Assembly (NCBI GenBank): GCA_012270625.1
Contig: JAAXHZ010000149.1
Coordinates: forward strand, 1 to 7,593
Direction of reading: 5' to 3'
Source of the DNA: Dehalococcoidia bacterium
GTDB lineage: Bacteria > Chloroflexota > Dehalococcoidia > SAR202 > UBA11138
DNA length: 7,593 nucleotides
Below, in pieces: positions 1-5,881 of the stretch (positions are counted from its first letter, which is position 1; each line of letters begins with the position of its first letter). Both the position numbers and the translations under genes were made by a program. The notes beneath the pieces were generated by a model. It had not been told where the DNA came from. It saw only the letters and a program-made list of their open reading frames with translations, and made no database searches.

Positions 1-4
1 CCTC

Positions 5-28
5 GAAAATTGCATAAGTGCAATTTTC
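5..28. repeat. Perfect inverted repeat upstream of the yceD promoter
   Basis: The arms GAAAATTGCA (5-14) and TGCAATTTTC (19-28) are exact reverse complements separated by TAAG. The stem is AT-rich and no clean T-tract follows, so an intrinsic terminator for an upstream gene is possible but not typical. The core TTGCA-N4-TGCAA has the half-site spacing of Crp/Fnr-type operators, and its centre lies about 64 nt before the predicted transcription start, where an upstream activator could bind. The repeat is seen directly; the operator role is inference. Confidence 0.6.
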
Positions 29-44
29 TCAGACTATGTGAAAC

Positions 45-74
45 TTGACACAATATCTGAGGTTTACCTAGAAT
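45..74 (+). promoter_or_regulatory. Sigma-70-type promoter of the yceD-rpmF-fabD-nusB-acpP operon
   Basis: An exact TTGACA -35 box (45-50) is followed after 18 nt by TAGAAT (69-74), five of six bases of the -10 consensus. Transcription would start near 81, giving a leader of about 40 nt before yceD. No other promoter-like pair this good was seen before the operon's genes, and downstream gaps are only 15-64 nt, so this is the likely main promoter for all five genes. Confidence 0.7.
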
Positions 75-121
75 CGGTTGAATAGGCGTCGTAGTTCGCC
101 TGCCCGAGTGTGAGGCTGGGA

Positions 122-652
122 ATGGAGCTGAACGTTTCACAGCTGCTGATGGAACCGAGCGGCTCCAGCCGCGAGTACCCGTTAGACGATCCGCTGCTCT
201 TGCCCGATGGGCGTGACGCTATCAGAGTGACGGGTACGGTCGCCATGCTGCGGACCAACAAGAGCATCTGGGTGAGCGCCGCGCTGCGTTCGGCGCTCGA
301 TTGCGAGTGCGGTCGCTGCCTGACTCGGTACAGTCATCCGATACAGTTTCAGCTAGAAGAGGAGTACATCCCCTCTCTCAACCCACTGACAGGAGCGCGG
401 GTTACTCCGCCCTCGGATGGCAGTGACTACTATCTGATAGACGACAACCACATTCTCGATCTGACGGAGCCTGTCAGAGAGTACGTCATGATGTCAGACC
501 CGATGAAGCCGCTATGCAGGTCAGACTGCGCCGGACTGTGCGCTGGCTGTGGCTCGGACCTGAACCATGAGCAGTGCGGCTGCGAGGCTGCCAGGGACGC
601 GCGCTGGGGTCCCCTTCTCGAGCTGATGTCCGGCGCGGCTGAGACAGATTAG
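122..652 (+). CDS. yceD: YceD/DUF177 family protein (ribosome/23S rRNA-associated)
   Basis: This 176-residue protein belongs to the YceD (DUF177) family, a cytosolic protein almost always encoded just before rpmF and linked to 23S rRNA and ribosome biogenesis. The start MELNVSQLL followed by a GSSREY segment is the usual family N-terminus. A cysteine cluster C-E-C-G-R-C lies at residues 61-66. The C-terminal signature CxxxCxGLCxxCGxDLN spans about 132-149, with two more cysteines at 152 and 154, suggesting metal binding. ATG 122 is chosen because TGAGG (111-115) sits 6 nt before it and it gives the family N-terminus. An in-frame GTG at 110 would add four residues but has no Shine-Dalgarno. 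It is the first gene of the operon, 25 nt ahead of rpmF. Family assignment is confident; the molecular function is less settled than for its neighbours. Confidence 0.93.
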   Translation: MELNVSQLLMEPSGSSREYPLDDPLLLPDGRDAIRVTGTVAMLRTNKSIWVSAALRSALDCECGRCLTRYSHPIQFQLEEEYIPSLNPLTGARVTPPSDGSDYYLIDDNHILDLTEPVREYVMMSDPMKPLCRSDCAGLCAGCGSDLNHEQCGCEAARDARWGPLLELMSGAAETD

Positions 653-677
653 CCCCAGGTCCAAGTGAGGAGCTGAA

Positions 678-869
678 ATGCCACCCCTTCCAAAGAAAAA
701 GCACTCAAAGAAGCGACAGGGCGGCAGGTCCGCGCACTTCGCGATAGGACGTCCGGCGGTGTCCAGATGTTCGCAGTGTCAGCGGGCCAGAATGTCCCAC
801 CGCGTTTGCGCTCACTGCGGCTACTACAATGGACGTGAGGTGATTGTGTCGGACTCCGAGTTCATCTAA
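678..869 (+). CDS. rpmF: 50S ribosomal protein L32
   Basis: A 63-residue basic protein of the large ribosomal subunit. The N-terminus MPPLPKKKHSKKRQGGRSAH is a variant of the L32 start (usually MAVPKRK.SK.R...RRSH). A zinc-ribbon pair follows: C31-x2-C34 and C44-x2-C47 in the context CAHCGYYNGREV, the C+ form of L32. Length is typical for the family. TGAGGAG at 666-672 gives a strong Shine-Dalgarno 5 nt before ATG 678. The yceD-rpmF-fatty-acid gene order is common across bacteria, which supports the call. Confidence 0.97.
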   Translation: MPPLPKKKHSKKRQGGRSAHFAIGRPAVSRCSQCQRARMSHRVCAHCGYYNGREVIVSDSEFI

Positions 870-873
870 CCTG

Positions 874-914
874 TCTGTACCACCGGCGCCAGTGGACCTC
901 ACGAGTCGTACAGA
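874..914 (+). repeat. Inverted repeat in the rpmF-fabD gap
   Basis: TCTGTAC (874-880) and GTACAGA (908-914) are exact reverse complements, and a short CAC/GTG pairing (881-883 with 892-894) can nest inside. The RNA could form a hairpin just upstream of the fabD Shine-Dalgarno without covering it. No T-tract follows, so it is not an intrinsic terminator. It might act in mRNA processing or stability between the ribosomal and lipid genes, or be chance. Confidence 0.35.
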
Positions 915-933
915 AGCCCACGGAGATGATTCT

Positions 934-1890
934 ATGACTCTGACATTCAAGACCGAAGCTCAAGGCCCGGAAGTCGCCTACCTGTTCCCCGGGCAGGGCG
1001 CGCAGGCCGTCGGAATGGGCAAGGAGCTTTACGAAAGCTCCGCTGCCGCGCGGGACGTATTCGACCAGATCGACGAAGCGCTCGGACGCTCACTCACGGG
1101 CGTGATGTTCGAAGGCCCCGAGGACGACCTGAAAGAGACGGTCAACGCCCAGCCGGGCATCATGGCCGTGAGCCTGGCGTGCGTGAAGGCGATGGAAGAT
1201 GAGCTAGAGATGGACGAAATGCCGCAGCCCGTAGTGATGGCGGGCCACAGTCTGGGCGAGTACACCGCTCTGGCAGTGGGCGGTGTTCTATCCGTGGAGC
1301 AGACTGCGCTGCTGGTGCAGGAGCGCGGCAGGCTCATGCAGGAGGCGTGCGATCAGAATCCGGGCACCATGGCCGCCGTGATAGGACTCGACCGGATGGC
1401 GCTTCAGGAGGTCGCGCGCGAGACAGGCGTGTGGATATCCAACGTCAACACCGGGGAGCAGATCGTCATCAGCGGAGAGCGAATGGCGGTCGCCAGGGCG
1501 ATGGACCTGTGCAGCGCGCGCGGCGCGAGCAAGGTCATTGGCCTTCGGGTCGGCGGCGCGTTCCACTCAGGGCTTATGGAGCCGGCGCGAGCCGGTCTGA
1601 TGGAAGCCATCGGGGATATGGACTTCAGCGACTCTCGCGTCCCGATAGTCGCCAACTGCACCGGCAAGCCGATGACCAAGGCCGAAGACATCAAGCAGGA
1701 GCTGCTCTCGCAGGTCTGCAGCACCGTCCAGTGGAAGGACACTATCGACTACATGGTCGGGTCGGGCGTGAACAGGTTTCTCGAGATAGGTCCGGGACGC
1801 GCGCTGAGCGGCATGGTCAAGCGCATAAATCGCAGGGCCAACATATCGAACGTCGCAGACCTGGCCTCGATCCTCAGTCTCCGTATCTAG
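934..1890 (+). CDS. fabD: Malonyl-CoA:acyl carrier protein transacylase
   Basis: FabD transfers malonyl from CoA to the phosphopantetheine arm of ACP, supplying extender units for type II fatty-acid synthesis in the cytosol. The 318-residue length is standard. Visible motifs are the oxyanion-hole loop PGQGAQ (19-24, Gln21), the nucleophile elbow GHSLGE (104-109, Ser106), the malonyl-carboxylate-binding Arg131 in QERGRLMQ, and catalytic His211 in GAFHSGLMEPA. The C-terminal FLEIGPGRALSGM also fits the family. ATG 934 is preferred because GGAG (922-925) lies 8 nt upstream and the fold begins shortly after. An in-frame upstream ATG at 844 overlaps rpmF and adds a 30-residue low-complexity tail. 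Its substrate partner AcpP is encoded two genes downstream. The other initiation and elongation genes (fabH, fabG, fabF) are not nearby. Confidence 0.97.
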   Translation: MTLTFKTEAQGPEVAYLFPGQGAQAVGMGKELYESSAAARDVFDQIDEALGRSLTGVMFEGPEDDLKETVNAQPGIMAVSLACVKAMEDELEMDEMPQPVVMAGHSLGEYTALAVGGVLSVEQTALLVQERGRLMQEACDQNPGTMAAVIGLDRMALQEVARETGVWISNVNTGEQIVISGERMAVARAMDLCSARGASKVIGLRVGGAFHSGLMEPARAGLMEAIGDMDFSDSRVPIVANCTGKPMTKAEDIKQELLSQVCSTVQWKDTIDYMVGSGVNRFLEIGPGRALSGMVKRINRRANISNVADLASILSLRI

Positions 1891-1905
1891 GACCCCAGCC
1901 GGACG

Positions 1906-2337
1906 ATGGCTCGGAAAAGCGCCCCCAGCTCCAGACGCAGGACGCGCGTCGCCGCGTTCCAAACCCTGTGCGAGATAGACCTGGTAAACCACAGTCTCGA
2001 CCAGGCGCTGGCCCATGTGAAGAGCTCCCACGATTTGTCGAGGTCGGCCACCGAGTTTCTAATTGCCCTGACCACTGGTGTACTTGAAAACATCCAGCGA
2101 ATAGATAAGATAATCACCGAGTTCGCGCCGAGCTGGCCGATCTCTCAAATGGCCGTCACGGATCGAAACTTGCTGAGGATGGCCATCTACGAGATGGCCA
2201 TGTTGGGTGAGACACCGCCCAAGGTGGCTATAAACGAGGCGGTGGAAGTGGCCAAAGTGTTCGGGTCCGAGAGCTCCCCCAGGTTCGTGAACGGAGTTCT
2301 GGGGTCGGTCCTGGAGACTACAATCGCAAAGAAGTAA
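1906..2337 (+). CDS. nusB: Transcription antitermination factor NusB
   Basis: A 143-residue all-helical RNA-binding protein. With NusE/S10 it binds boxA in rRNA leaders and promotes antitermination of rRNA transcription. The N-terminal RRRTRVAAFQTLCEID matches the arginine-rich first helix of NusB. The C-terminal VAINEAVEVAKVFGSE (107-122) followed by SPRFVNGVLGSV is the family signature. The gene begins 15 nt after fabD. Its Shine-Dalgarno is poor (GGA only 2 nt from the ATG), so translation may depend on ribosomes finishing fabD. No alternative start is close by. Lying between fabD and acpP, it ties ribosome synthesis to lipid synthesis on one transcript. Confidence 0.95.
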   Translation: MARKSAPSSRRRTRVAAFQTLCEIDLVNHSLDQALAHVKSSHDLSRSATEFLIALTTGVLENIQRIDKIITEFAPSWPISQMAVTDRNLLRMAIYEMAMLGETPPKVAINEAVEVAKVFGSESSPRFVNGVLGSVLETTIAKK

Positions 2338-2345
2338 TTCTCACT

Positions 2346-2352
2346 CGGAGGT
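2346..2352 (+). promoter_or_regulatory. Shine-Dalgarno deciding the acpP start
   Basis: CGGAGGT (2346-2352) is a near-perfect ribosome binding site. It directly abuts ATG 2353, which is too close, but is 6 nt from TTG 2359, the normal distance. This favours TTG as the initiation codon. Confidence 0.65.
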
Positions 2353-2358
2353 ATGGCA

Positions 2359-2616
2359 TTGGCAAGCCTGATGGAGAGAGTACAGGAAGTAGTCGCTGAG
2401 AAGCTGAGCGTAGATGAGTCCGAGGTGGTGCCCGCCGCATCGTTTACCGAGGACCTCAACGCCGACTCTCTCGACCTTGTAGAACTGATCATGGCGTTCG
2501 AGGAGGAGTTCTCCACCGACGACGTTACGCTGGAGATCTCAGACGAGGACGCGGAGAACATACAGACCGTCCAGCAGGCGGTGGACTATCTTCTCGCGAA
2601 CGGAATCGAAGAGTAG
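2359..2616 (+). CDS. acpP: Acyl carrier protein
   Basis: A small acidic carrier protein that holds growing acyl chains on a 4'-phosphopantetheine arm. The attachment motif [10 protein letters not shown] is clear, with modified Ser37. Helix I ([14 protein letters not shown]) and the C-terminal [14 protein letters not shown] are typical. Starting at TTG 2359 gives 85 residues beginning MASLMERV, which matches usual ACP N-termini and the spacing of the strong Shine-Dalgarno; ATG 2353 would add only two residues. Compared with E. coli AcpP, the segment after FEEEF is about five residues longer (STDDVTLEI), lengthening the loop before helix III. It is the last gene of the operon, 21 nt after nusB and upstream of a hairpin-rich gap. 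Confidence 0.95.
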   Translation: MASLMERVQEVVAEKLSVDESEVVPAASFTEDLNADSLDLVELIMAFEEEFSTDDVTLEISDEDAENIQTVQQAVDYLLANGIEE

Positions 2617-2672
2617 TCTCGTAGAGCGTAAGACTCGCCGCTGAAACAGGCTTCAAGGCCGGTTCGGTGACT

Positions 2673-2697
2673 CCCCCTTTCCGCTGCGGAGAGAGGG
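2673..2697 (+). repeat. Imperfect hairpin downstream of acpP
   Basis: A C-rich arm (2673-2683) can pair with a G-rich arm (2687-2697) around a CTG loop. By eye this gives about eleven pairs including one G-U, with a single C-A mismatch. No T-run follows (the next bases are CGACTGG). It could serve as a rho-independent-like pause, an mRNA 3' end stabiliser for the acpP transcript, or part of a small repeat element. Confidence 0.45.
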
Positions 2698-2715
2698 CGA
2701 CTGGCTGATTCCACT

Positions 2716-2740
2716 CAGGCAGGTCATGATGACCTGCCTG
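2716..2740. terminator. Perfect 25-nt palindrome, possible terminator between acpP and aroKB
   Basis: Arms CAGGCAGGTCAT (2716-2727) and ATGACCTGCCTG (2729-2740) are exact reverse complements around a single G. In RNA this forms a stable GC-rich stem of about 11 pairs with a TGA loop. The following bases TTCACTGTCT are only modestly T-rich, so termination would be weak or partial. A DNA operator is an alternative, since the symmetry is perfect and the site lies just ahead of aroKB. The palindrome is seen directly; the function is inferred. Confidence 0.5.
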
Positions 2741-2753
2741 TTCACTGTCTGAA

Positions 2754-2768
2754 CGTTCGGAGCGAACG
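2754..2768 (+). promoter_or_regulatory. Small hairpin holding the aroKB Shine-Dalgarno
   Basis: CGTTCG (2754-2759) pairs exactly with CGAACG (2763-2768) around a GAG loop. The ribosome binding site GGAG (2759-2762) lies across the loop and closing pair, 6 nt before the CTG at 2769. Folding could partly mask ribosome entry and lower or regulate translation. The Shine-Dalgarno is the main evidence for starting the fusion gene at 2769. Confidence 0.45.
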
Positions 2769-4439
2769 CTGAGCAGAGACAACGTATTCATCACGGGCTT
2801 TTCCGGGACCGGCAAGACGACGACCGGGCATGAGGCTGCGCGACTGCTCGGCTGGCAGTTCGTGGATACCGACGACGTGATCGTCGAATCGGCCGGCATG
2901 TCCATCGAGGACATCTTCTCACATCACGGCGAGGAGGAGTTTCGGCGCATCGAGCGGGAGACGCTGGCGTCGGTTGCCCGATCGCGGCGTCAGGTGGTCT
3001 CCACCGGCGGCGGTATCATCATGGACGAGCGAAACCGCGCCGTCATGGAACGCGCCGGTGTCGTCGTGCTCCTGGAAGCGCGGGCCGACACACTTGTCAG
3101 ACGCCTGAGACAACAGGAGACCGACGAGGGCGATGATCTGGTCGCCAGGCCCATGCTGGATGCCGACGACCTCGTGCAGCGCATCCATTCCTTGAAGGCC
3201 CAGCGACAGTTCAACTATACTCGCGCCCACTGGACGGTGCACACGGACTTCCTCTCGCCTACGCAGGCCGCCGAGGAGGTCGTTCGGGGATTCAACATGG
3301 TCAAAGCCTCCCTCAACATTGCCGAGTCGGACTCTGCGAAGATGGACGATCCCGAGCTGGCGGCTAAGGTTCGCACGTCGGCTGGCGACTATCCGCTGTG
3401 GGTCGGATGGCAGATCATAGACGAAGTTGGCGAGCGCATTCTCCGAATAATGGACCCCGGCGTCGCGTACATCATCACCGACGAGGGCGTTTACCAGCAG
3501 GCGAGACGGGCGCAGAATTCGCTCGAAATGTCCGGCATCGCCGCGCACATGTTCGTCATTCCCGCGGGGGAGCAGAGCAAGACGCTCGCGACCGCAGAGC
3601 ACATCTACACGTGGCTCGCCGGACTCAAGGCCGAGCGCGGCCACCTGATCCTCGCGGTCGGCGGTGGAGTAGTCGGCGACCTCGCGGGCTTCGTCGCGGC
3701 GACGTACCTGCGCGGCATACCGTTCGCCCAGGCGCCGACGAGCTTGCTGGCGATGATGGACGCCGCAATCGGCGGCAAGACAGCGGTCGATCTGCCACAG
3801 GGCAAGAACCTCGTCGGGGCGTTCTATCAGCCTAAGTTCGTCCTGGCCGACGTGTCTGTTTTGCAGACTCTACCTGACAGAGAACTGCGTTCGGGCTGGG
3901 CAGAAGCCATCAAACACGGTCTGATAATGGACGACGACCTCCTCTCCACGTTCGAGAGTCAGACCGACGAGATCCAGGCGCTCGAACCTGAAGTCGCGAC
4001 AGACGTGATCAGGCGCAGCATGGCGATCAAGGCCAACGTGGTGTCGCAGGATGAGCGGGAGACGCTGGGCATCCGTGTGCTGCTCAACTACGGTCACACG
4101 ATCGGACACGGTATCGAGGCGGCGACCGGCTACGGTCAGTACCTGCACGGCGAGGCGGTCAGTATCGGCATGATGGGAGCAGCCAAGATCGGGCGCGGCA
4201 TGGGTCTGATGTCAGACGCCGACATCGAGCGGCAGCGGTCCGTGCTTTCGGCCTACGGCCTGCCGCTGGACGCGCCAAGCGTGGACCCGGCGCGCGTCTT
4301 AGAGGCGATGCGGTCCGACAAGAAGACCGCCGGCGGGGCCATCAGATGGGTGCTGCTCGACGGCATTGGCAACGCGACAACGCGGAACGACGTACCGACT
4401 GAGCTGGTGGATGACGTACTGAGCGGTCTGATGAGCTGA
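2769..4439 (+). CDS. aroKB: Bifunctional shikimate kinase / 3-dehydroquinate synthase
   Basis: This 556-residue cytosolic fusion supplies two shikimate-pathway steps. The shikimate kinase domain (about 1-170) shows Walker A GFSGTGKT (10-17), the shikimate-binding DTD (33-35), Arg in FRRIE (about 59), GGG (80-82) and lid ARPML (about 126-130). The dehydroquinate synthase domain (about 175-556) shows PAGEQSKT, GGGVVGDLAGF, PTSLLAMMDAAIGGKT and KNLVGAFYQP. Expected metal ligands are Glu379 (GWAEAIKHG), His443 (NYGHTIGH) and His460 (LHGEAVSIG). The frame is open from 2733, but no ATG, GTG or TTG precedes GTG 2862, which lies after the Walker A loop and just before the DTD motif. CTG 2769 has GGAG 6 nt upstream and places the kinase N-terminus where the family expects it, so a CTG start is inferred. 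AroK-AroB fusions are known in other bacteria, for example Thermotoga. The transporter gene follows 20 nt later. Confidence 0.92.
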   Translation: MSRDNVFITGFSGTGKTTTGHEAARLLGWQFVDTDDVIVESAGMSIEDIFSHHGEEEFRRIERETLASVARSRRQVVSTGGGIIMDERNRAVMERAGVVVLLEARADTLVRRLRQQETDEGDDLVARPMLDADDLVQRIHSLKAQRQFNYTRAHWTVHTDFLSPTQAAEEVVRGFNMVKASLNIAESDSAKMDDPELAAKVRTSAGDYPLWVGWQIIDEVGERILRIMDPGVAYIITDEGVYQQARRAQNSLEMSGIAAHMFVIPAGEQSKTLATAEHIYTWLAGLKAERGHLILAVGGGVVGDLAGFVAATYLRGIPFAQAPTSLLAMMDAAIGGKTAVDLPQGKNLVGAFYQPKFVLADVSVLQTLPDRELRSGWAEAIKHGLIMDDDLLSTFESQTDEIQALEPEVATDVIRRSMAIKANVVSQDERETLGIRVLLNYGHTIGHGIEAATGYGQYLHGEAVSIGMMGAAKIGRGMGLMSDADIERQRSVLSAYGLPLDAPSVDPARVLEAMRSDKKTAGGAIRWVLLDGIGNATTRNDVPTELVDDVLSGLMS

Positions 4440-4459
4440 GCTGAACGCCCGGAGGGCCG

Positions 4460-5296
4460 TTGGAGTATCTCGACTGGCTGCTAATGGCCCTGGTGGGCAT
4501 CGGCGCTGGGACGTATGGAGTTCTCGTCGGAGCCGGCGGGGGTTTTATCCTGGGTCCCATTCTGCTGCTGATGGCAGGCTCGGATCCCAAAGACGTGCCC
4601 GGCACGGTTCTTGCCGCGATAGCGATCAACAGCGTCCTCGTAGTCTGGACATATCGCAGGATCGGTGTCGTTGACTATCGAAGCGGACTGCTCTTTGCTG
4701 GGGCCGCTGTGCCTGGCGCGGTGATCGGCGCGCTCGGTGTGGAGCTCGTCTCTTCCGACACACTCAGGATCTCGTTCGGCGTGCTGCTGGTCCTGCTGGC
4801 GATACAGCTCGCGATCCGGCCGCTGCTTCTCAGGATCATTCACCTGGAGCGACAACGTCGCATGATCACGGCCACCGTGCGCAGCCGCACCATTCGCACC
4901 AGTGACGGGCAGGAGTACAAGTACGAGTTCAACGAGGCGCTCGCCACCTCGTTCAACGTCGTGCTGGGGTTCATATCCAGCTTCTTCGGCATCGGAGGCG
5001 GGTTCCTCAGAACGCCCATACTGGTGCTTGCGTTTGGATTTCCGGTCAGGGTCGCCGCGGCGTCCTCGGTGTTCGCGCTTGCGATCTATGGCAGCGCGGG
5101 AGCCGTGACACACGCGGCGCTGGGGCACATAGAGATATTCCCGATGCTCCTGTTCTCAGGCATCGGCCTCGCGGTCGGAGGTCAGATTGGGGCCAGAGTC
5201 TCTGGTCGGGTACGGGGAATCTGGGTGCTGCGAATGCTGATAGTCGTCGTGCTGCTGCTCGGAATACGGCTGATCTGGGAGGGCGTTACGGGCTGA
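4460..5296 (+). CDS. TauE/SafE (TSUP) family membrane permease
   Basis: A 278-residue integral membrane protein of the sulfite exporter TauE/SafE family (TSUP, formerly DUF81), whose members move sulfite, sulfoacetate or other small organic anions. It shows the family's inverted two-half layout. The first half carries GVLVGAGGGFILGPILLL (about 20-37) and the second repeats FGIGGGFLRTPILVL (176-190). About four hydrophobic helices precede, and four follow, a charged cytosolic linker at about 125-158 rich in Arg and Glu. The start is TTG 4460, with GGAGGG (4451-4456) 3-4 nt upstream. An in-frame ATG at 4484 would cut into the first helix. The gene is 20 nt after aroKB, so co-transcription is likely, but nothing in the neighbourhood fixes the substrate. 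Its 3' end faces pyrE with a 10-nt gap and no visible terminator. Confidence 0.9.
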   Translation: MEYLDWLLMALVGIGAGTYGVLVGAGGGFILGPILLLMAGSDPKDVPGTVLAAIAINSVLVVWTYRRIGVVDYRSGLLFAGAAVPGAVIGALGVELVSSDTLRISFGVLLVLLAIQLAIRPLLLRIIHLERQRRMITATVRSRTIRTSDGQEYKYEFNEALATSFNVVLGFISSFFGIGGGFLRTPILVLAFGFPVRVAAASSVFALAIYGSAGAVTHAALGHIEIFPMLLFSGIGLAVGGQIGARVSGRVRGIWVLRMLIVVVLLLGIRLIWEGVTG

Positions 5297-5306
5297 CGGC
5301 CAGTGG

Positions 5307-5876
5307 CTACCTCGGCGTTATGCGTCCGTCGGAGTTGGCCGACAGCAGCGCGCGGTATGAGTAGCCCATGCGCGCGAGCTCGGCGCTGCCGCCCTCGTTC
5401 CGGTCGAGTATCGACAACACCTTGACCACCTTGTACCCGGCGGCTTCGACCGTGTCTATCGCGTGAAACAGGCTGGAGCCGGTGGTGCACGTGTCGTCAA
5501 CCACCGCGATGGGAGCGCCTTCAGCAAGGCTGTCGGTCGGCCCTTCGATGGAGCGCCTTCCGCCGTATTCCTTGGTCTCCTTGCGGACGATCAGCCCAGG
5601 TATGGGGTGTCCTTCAAGGTGACTCACGACCGAAACTGCGGAGACGATGGGATCAGCTCCCAGCGTGGGTCCCGCAATCGCCTGCGCCCCGGACTCCTGG
5701 ATGATGGGCAGGAGCGCCTTCGCGACTAGGTAGCCGCCCTCGGGATCGAGCGAGAGTATTCGCCCGTCGAAGTAGTACGAGCTCGTCCCGCCAGCGGTGA
5801 GCTTGAACTCACCGAACAGGAGCGCGCCCCTGTCGATAGCGATGTCCATGATTTCCTGGGCTTGAGAGTCAGTCAT
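5307..5876 (-). CDS. pyrE: Orotate phosphoribosyltransferase
   Basis: PyrE joins orotate to PRPP to make OMP, the fifth step of de novo pyrimidine synthesis. The 189-residue protein shows the PRPP-binding signature AVVDDTCTTGSS (about 124-135), the mobile catalytic loop IVRKETKEYGGRR (about 96-108), KLTAGGTSSYYFDGR near the N-terminus and the AGPTLGADPI segment. ATG 5876 is chosen because AGAGG (5889-5885) is 8 nt upstream. In-frame GTG 5885 and ATG 5882 lie on or beside that site. ATG 5882 shares its A with the TGA of the upstream proline-rich ORF (TGATG), so translational coupling is possible. No pyrF or other pyrimidine gene is visible. The gene converges with the TSUP gene. Confidence 0.95.
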   Translation of the reverse strand: MTDSQAQEIMDIAIDRGALLFGEFKLTAGGTSSYYFDGRILSLDPEGGYLVAKALLPIIQESGAQAIAGPTLGADPIVSAVSVVSHLEGHPIPGLIVRKETKEYGGRRSIEGPTDSLAEGAPIAVVDDTCTTGSSLFHAIDTVEAAGYKVVKVLSILDRNEGGSAELARMGYSYRALLSANSDGRITPR

Positions 5877-5881
5877 GTTCA

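Noticed and set aside
844..933. Extension of fabD upstream to ATG 844, overlapping rpmF
   Set aside because: The added 30 residues are low-complexity, overlap the end of rpmF, and ATG 934 has a proper GGAG 8 nt upstream.
1347..2087. Long 246-codon plus-strand ORF across fabD and nusB
   Set aside because: Arg/Gly/Gln-rich translation typical of an off-frame shadow in GC-rich DNA; the overlapping fabD and nusB are unambiguous.
2919..3644. Long 241-codon minus-strand ORF inside aroKB
   Set aside because: Antisense shadow of a clearly conserved fusion gene, with no family motif or ribosome binding site seen.
5290..5340. Shared terminator between the convergent TSUP and pyrE genes
   Set aside because: The only complementary pieces (GGCCA and TGGCC) are short and far apart, and no T-tract is present on either strand.
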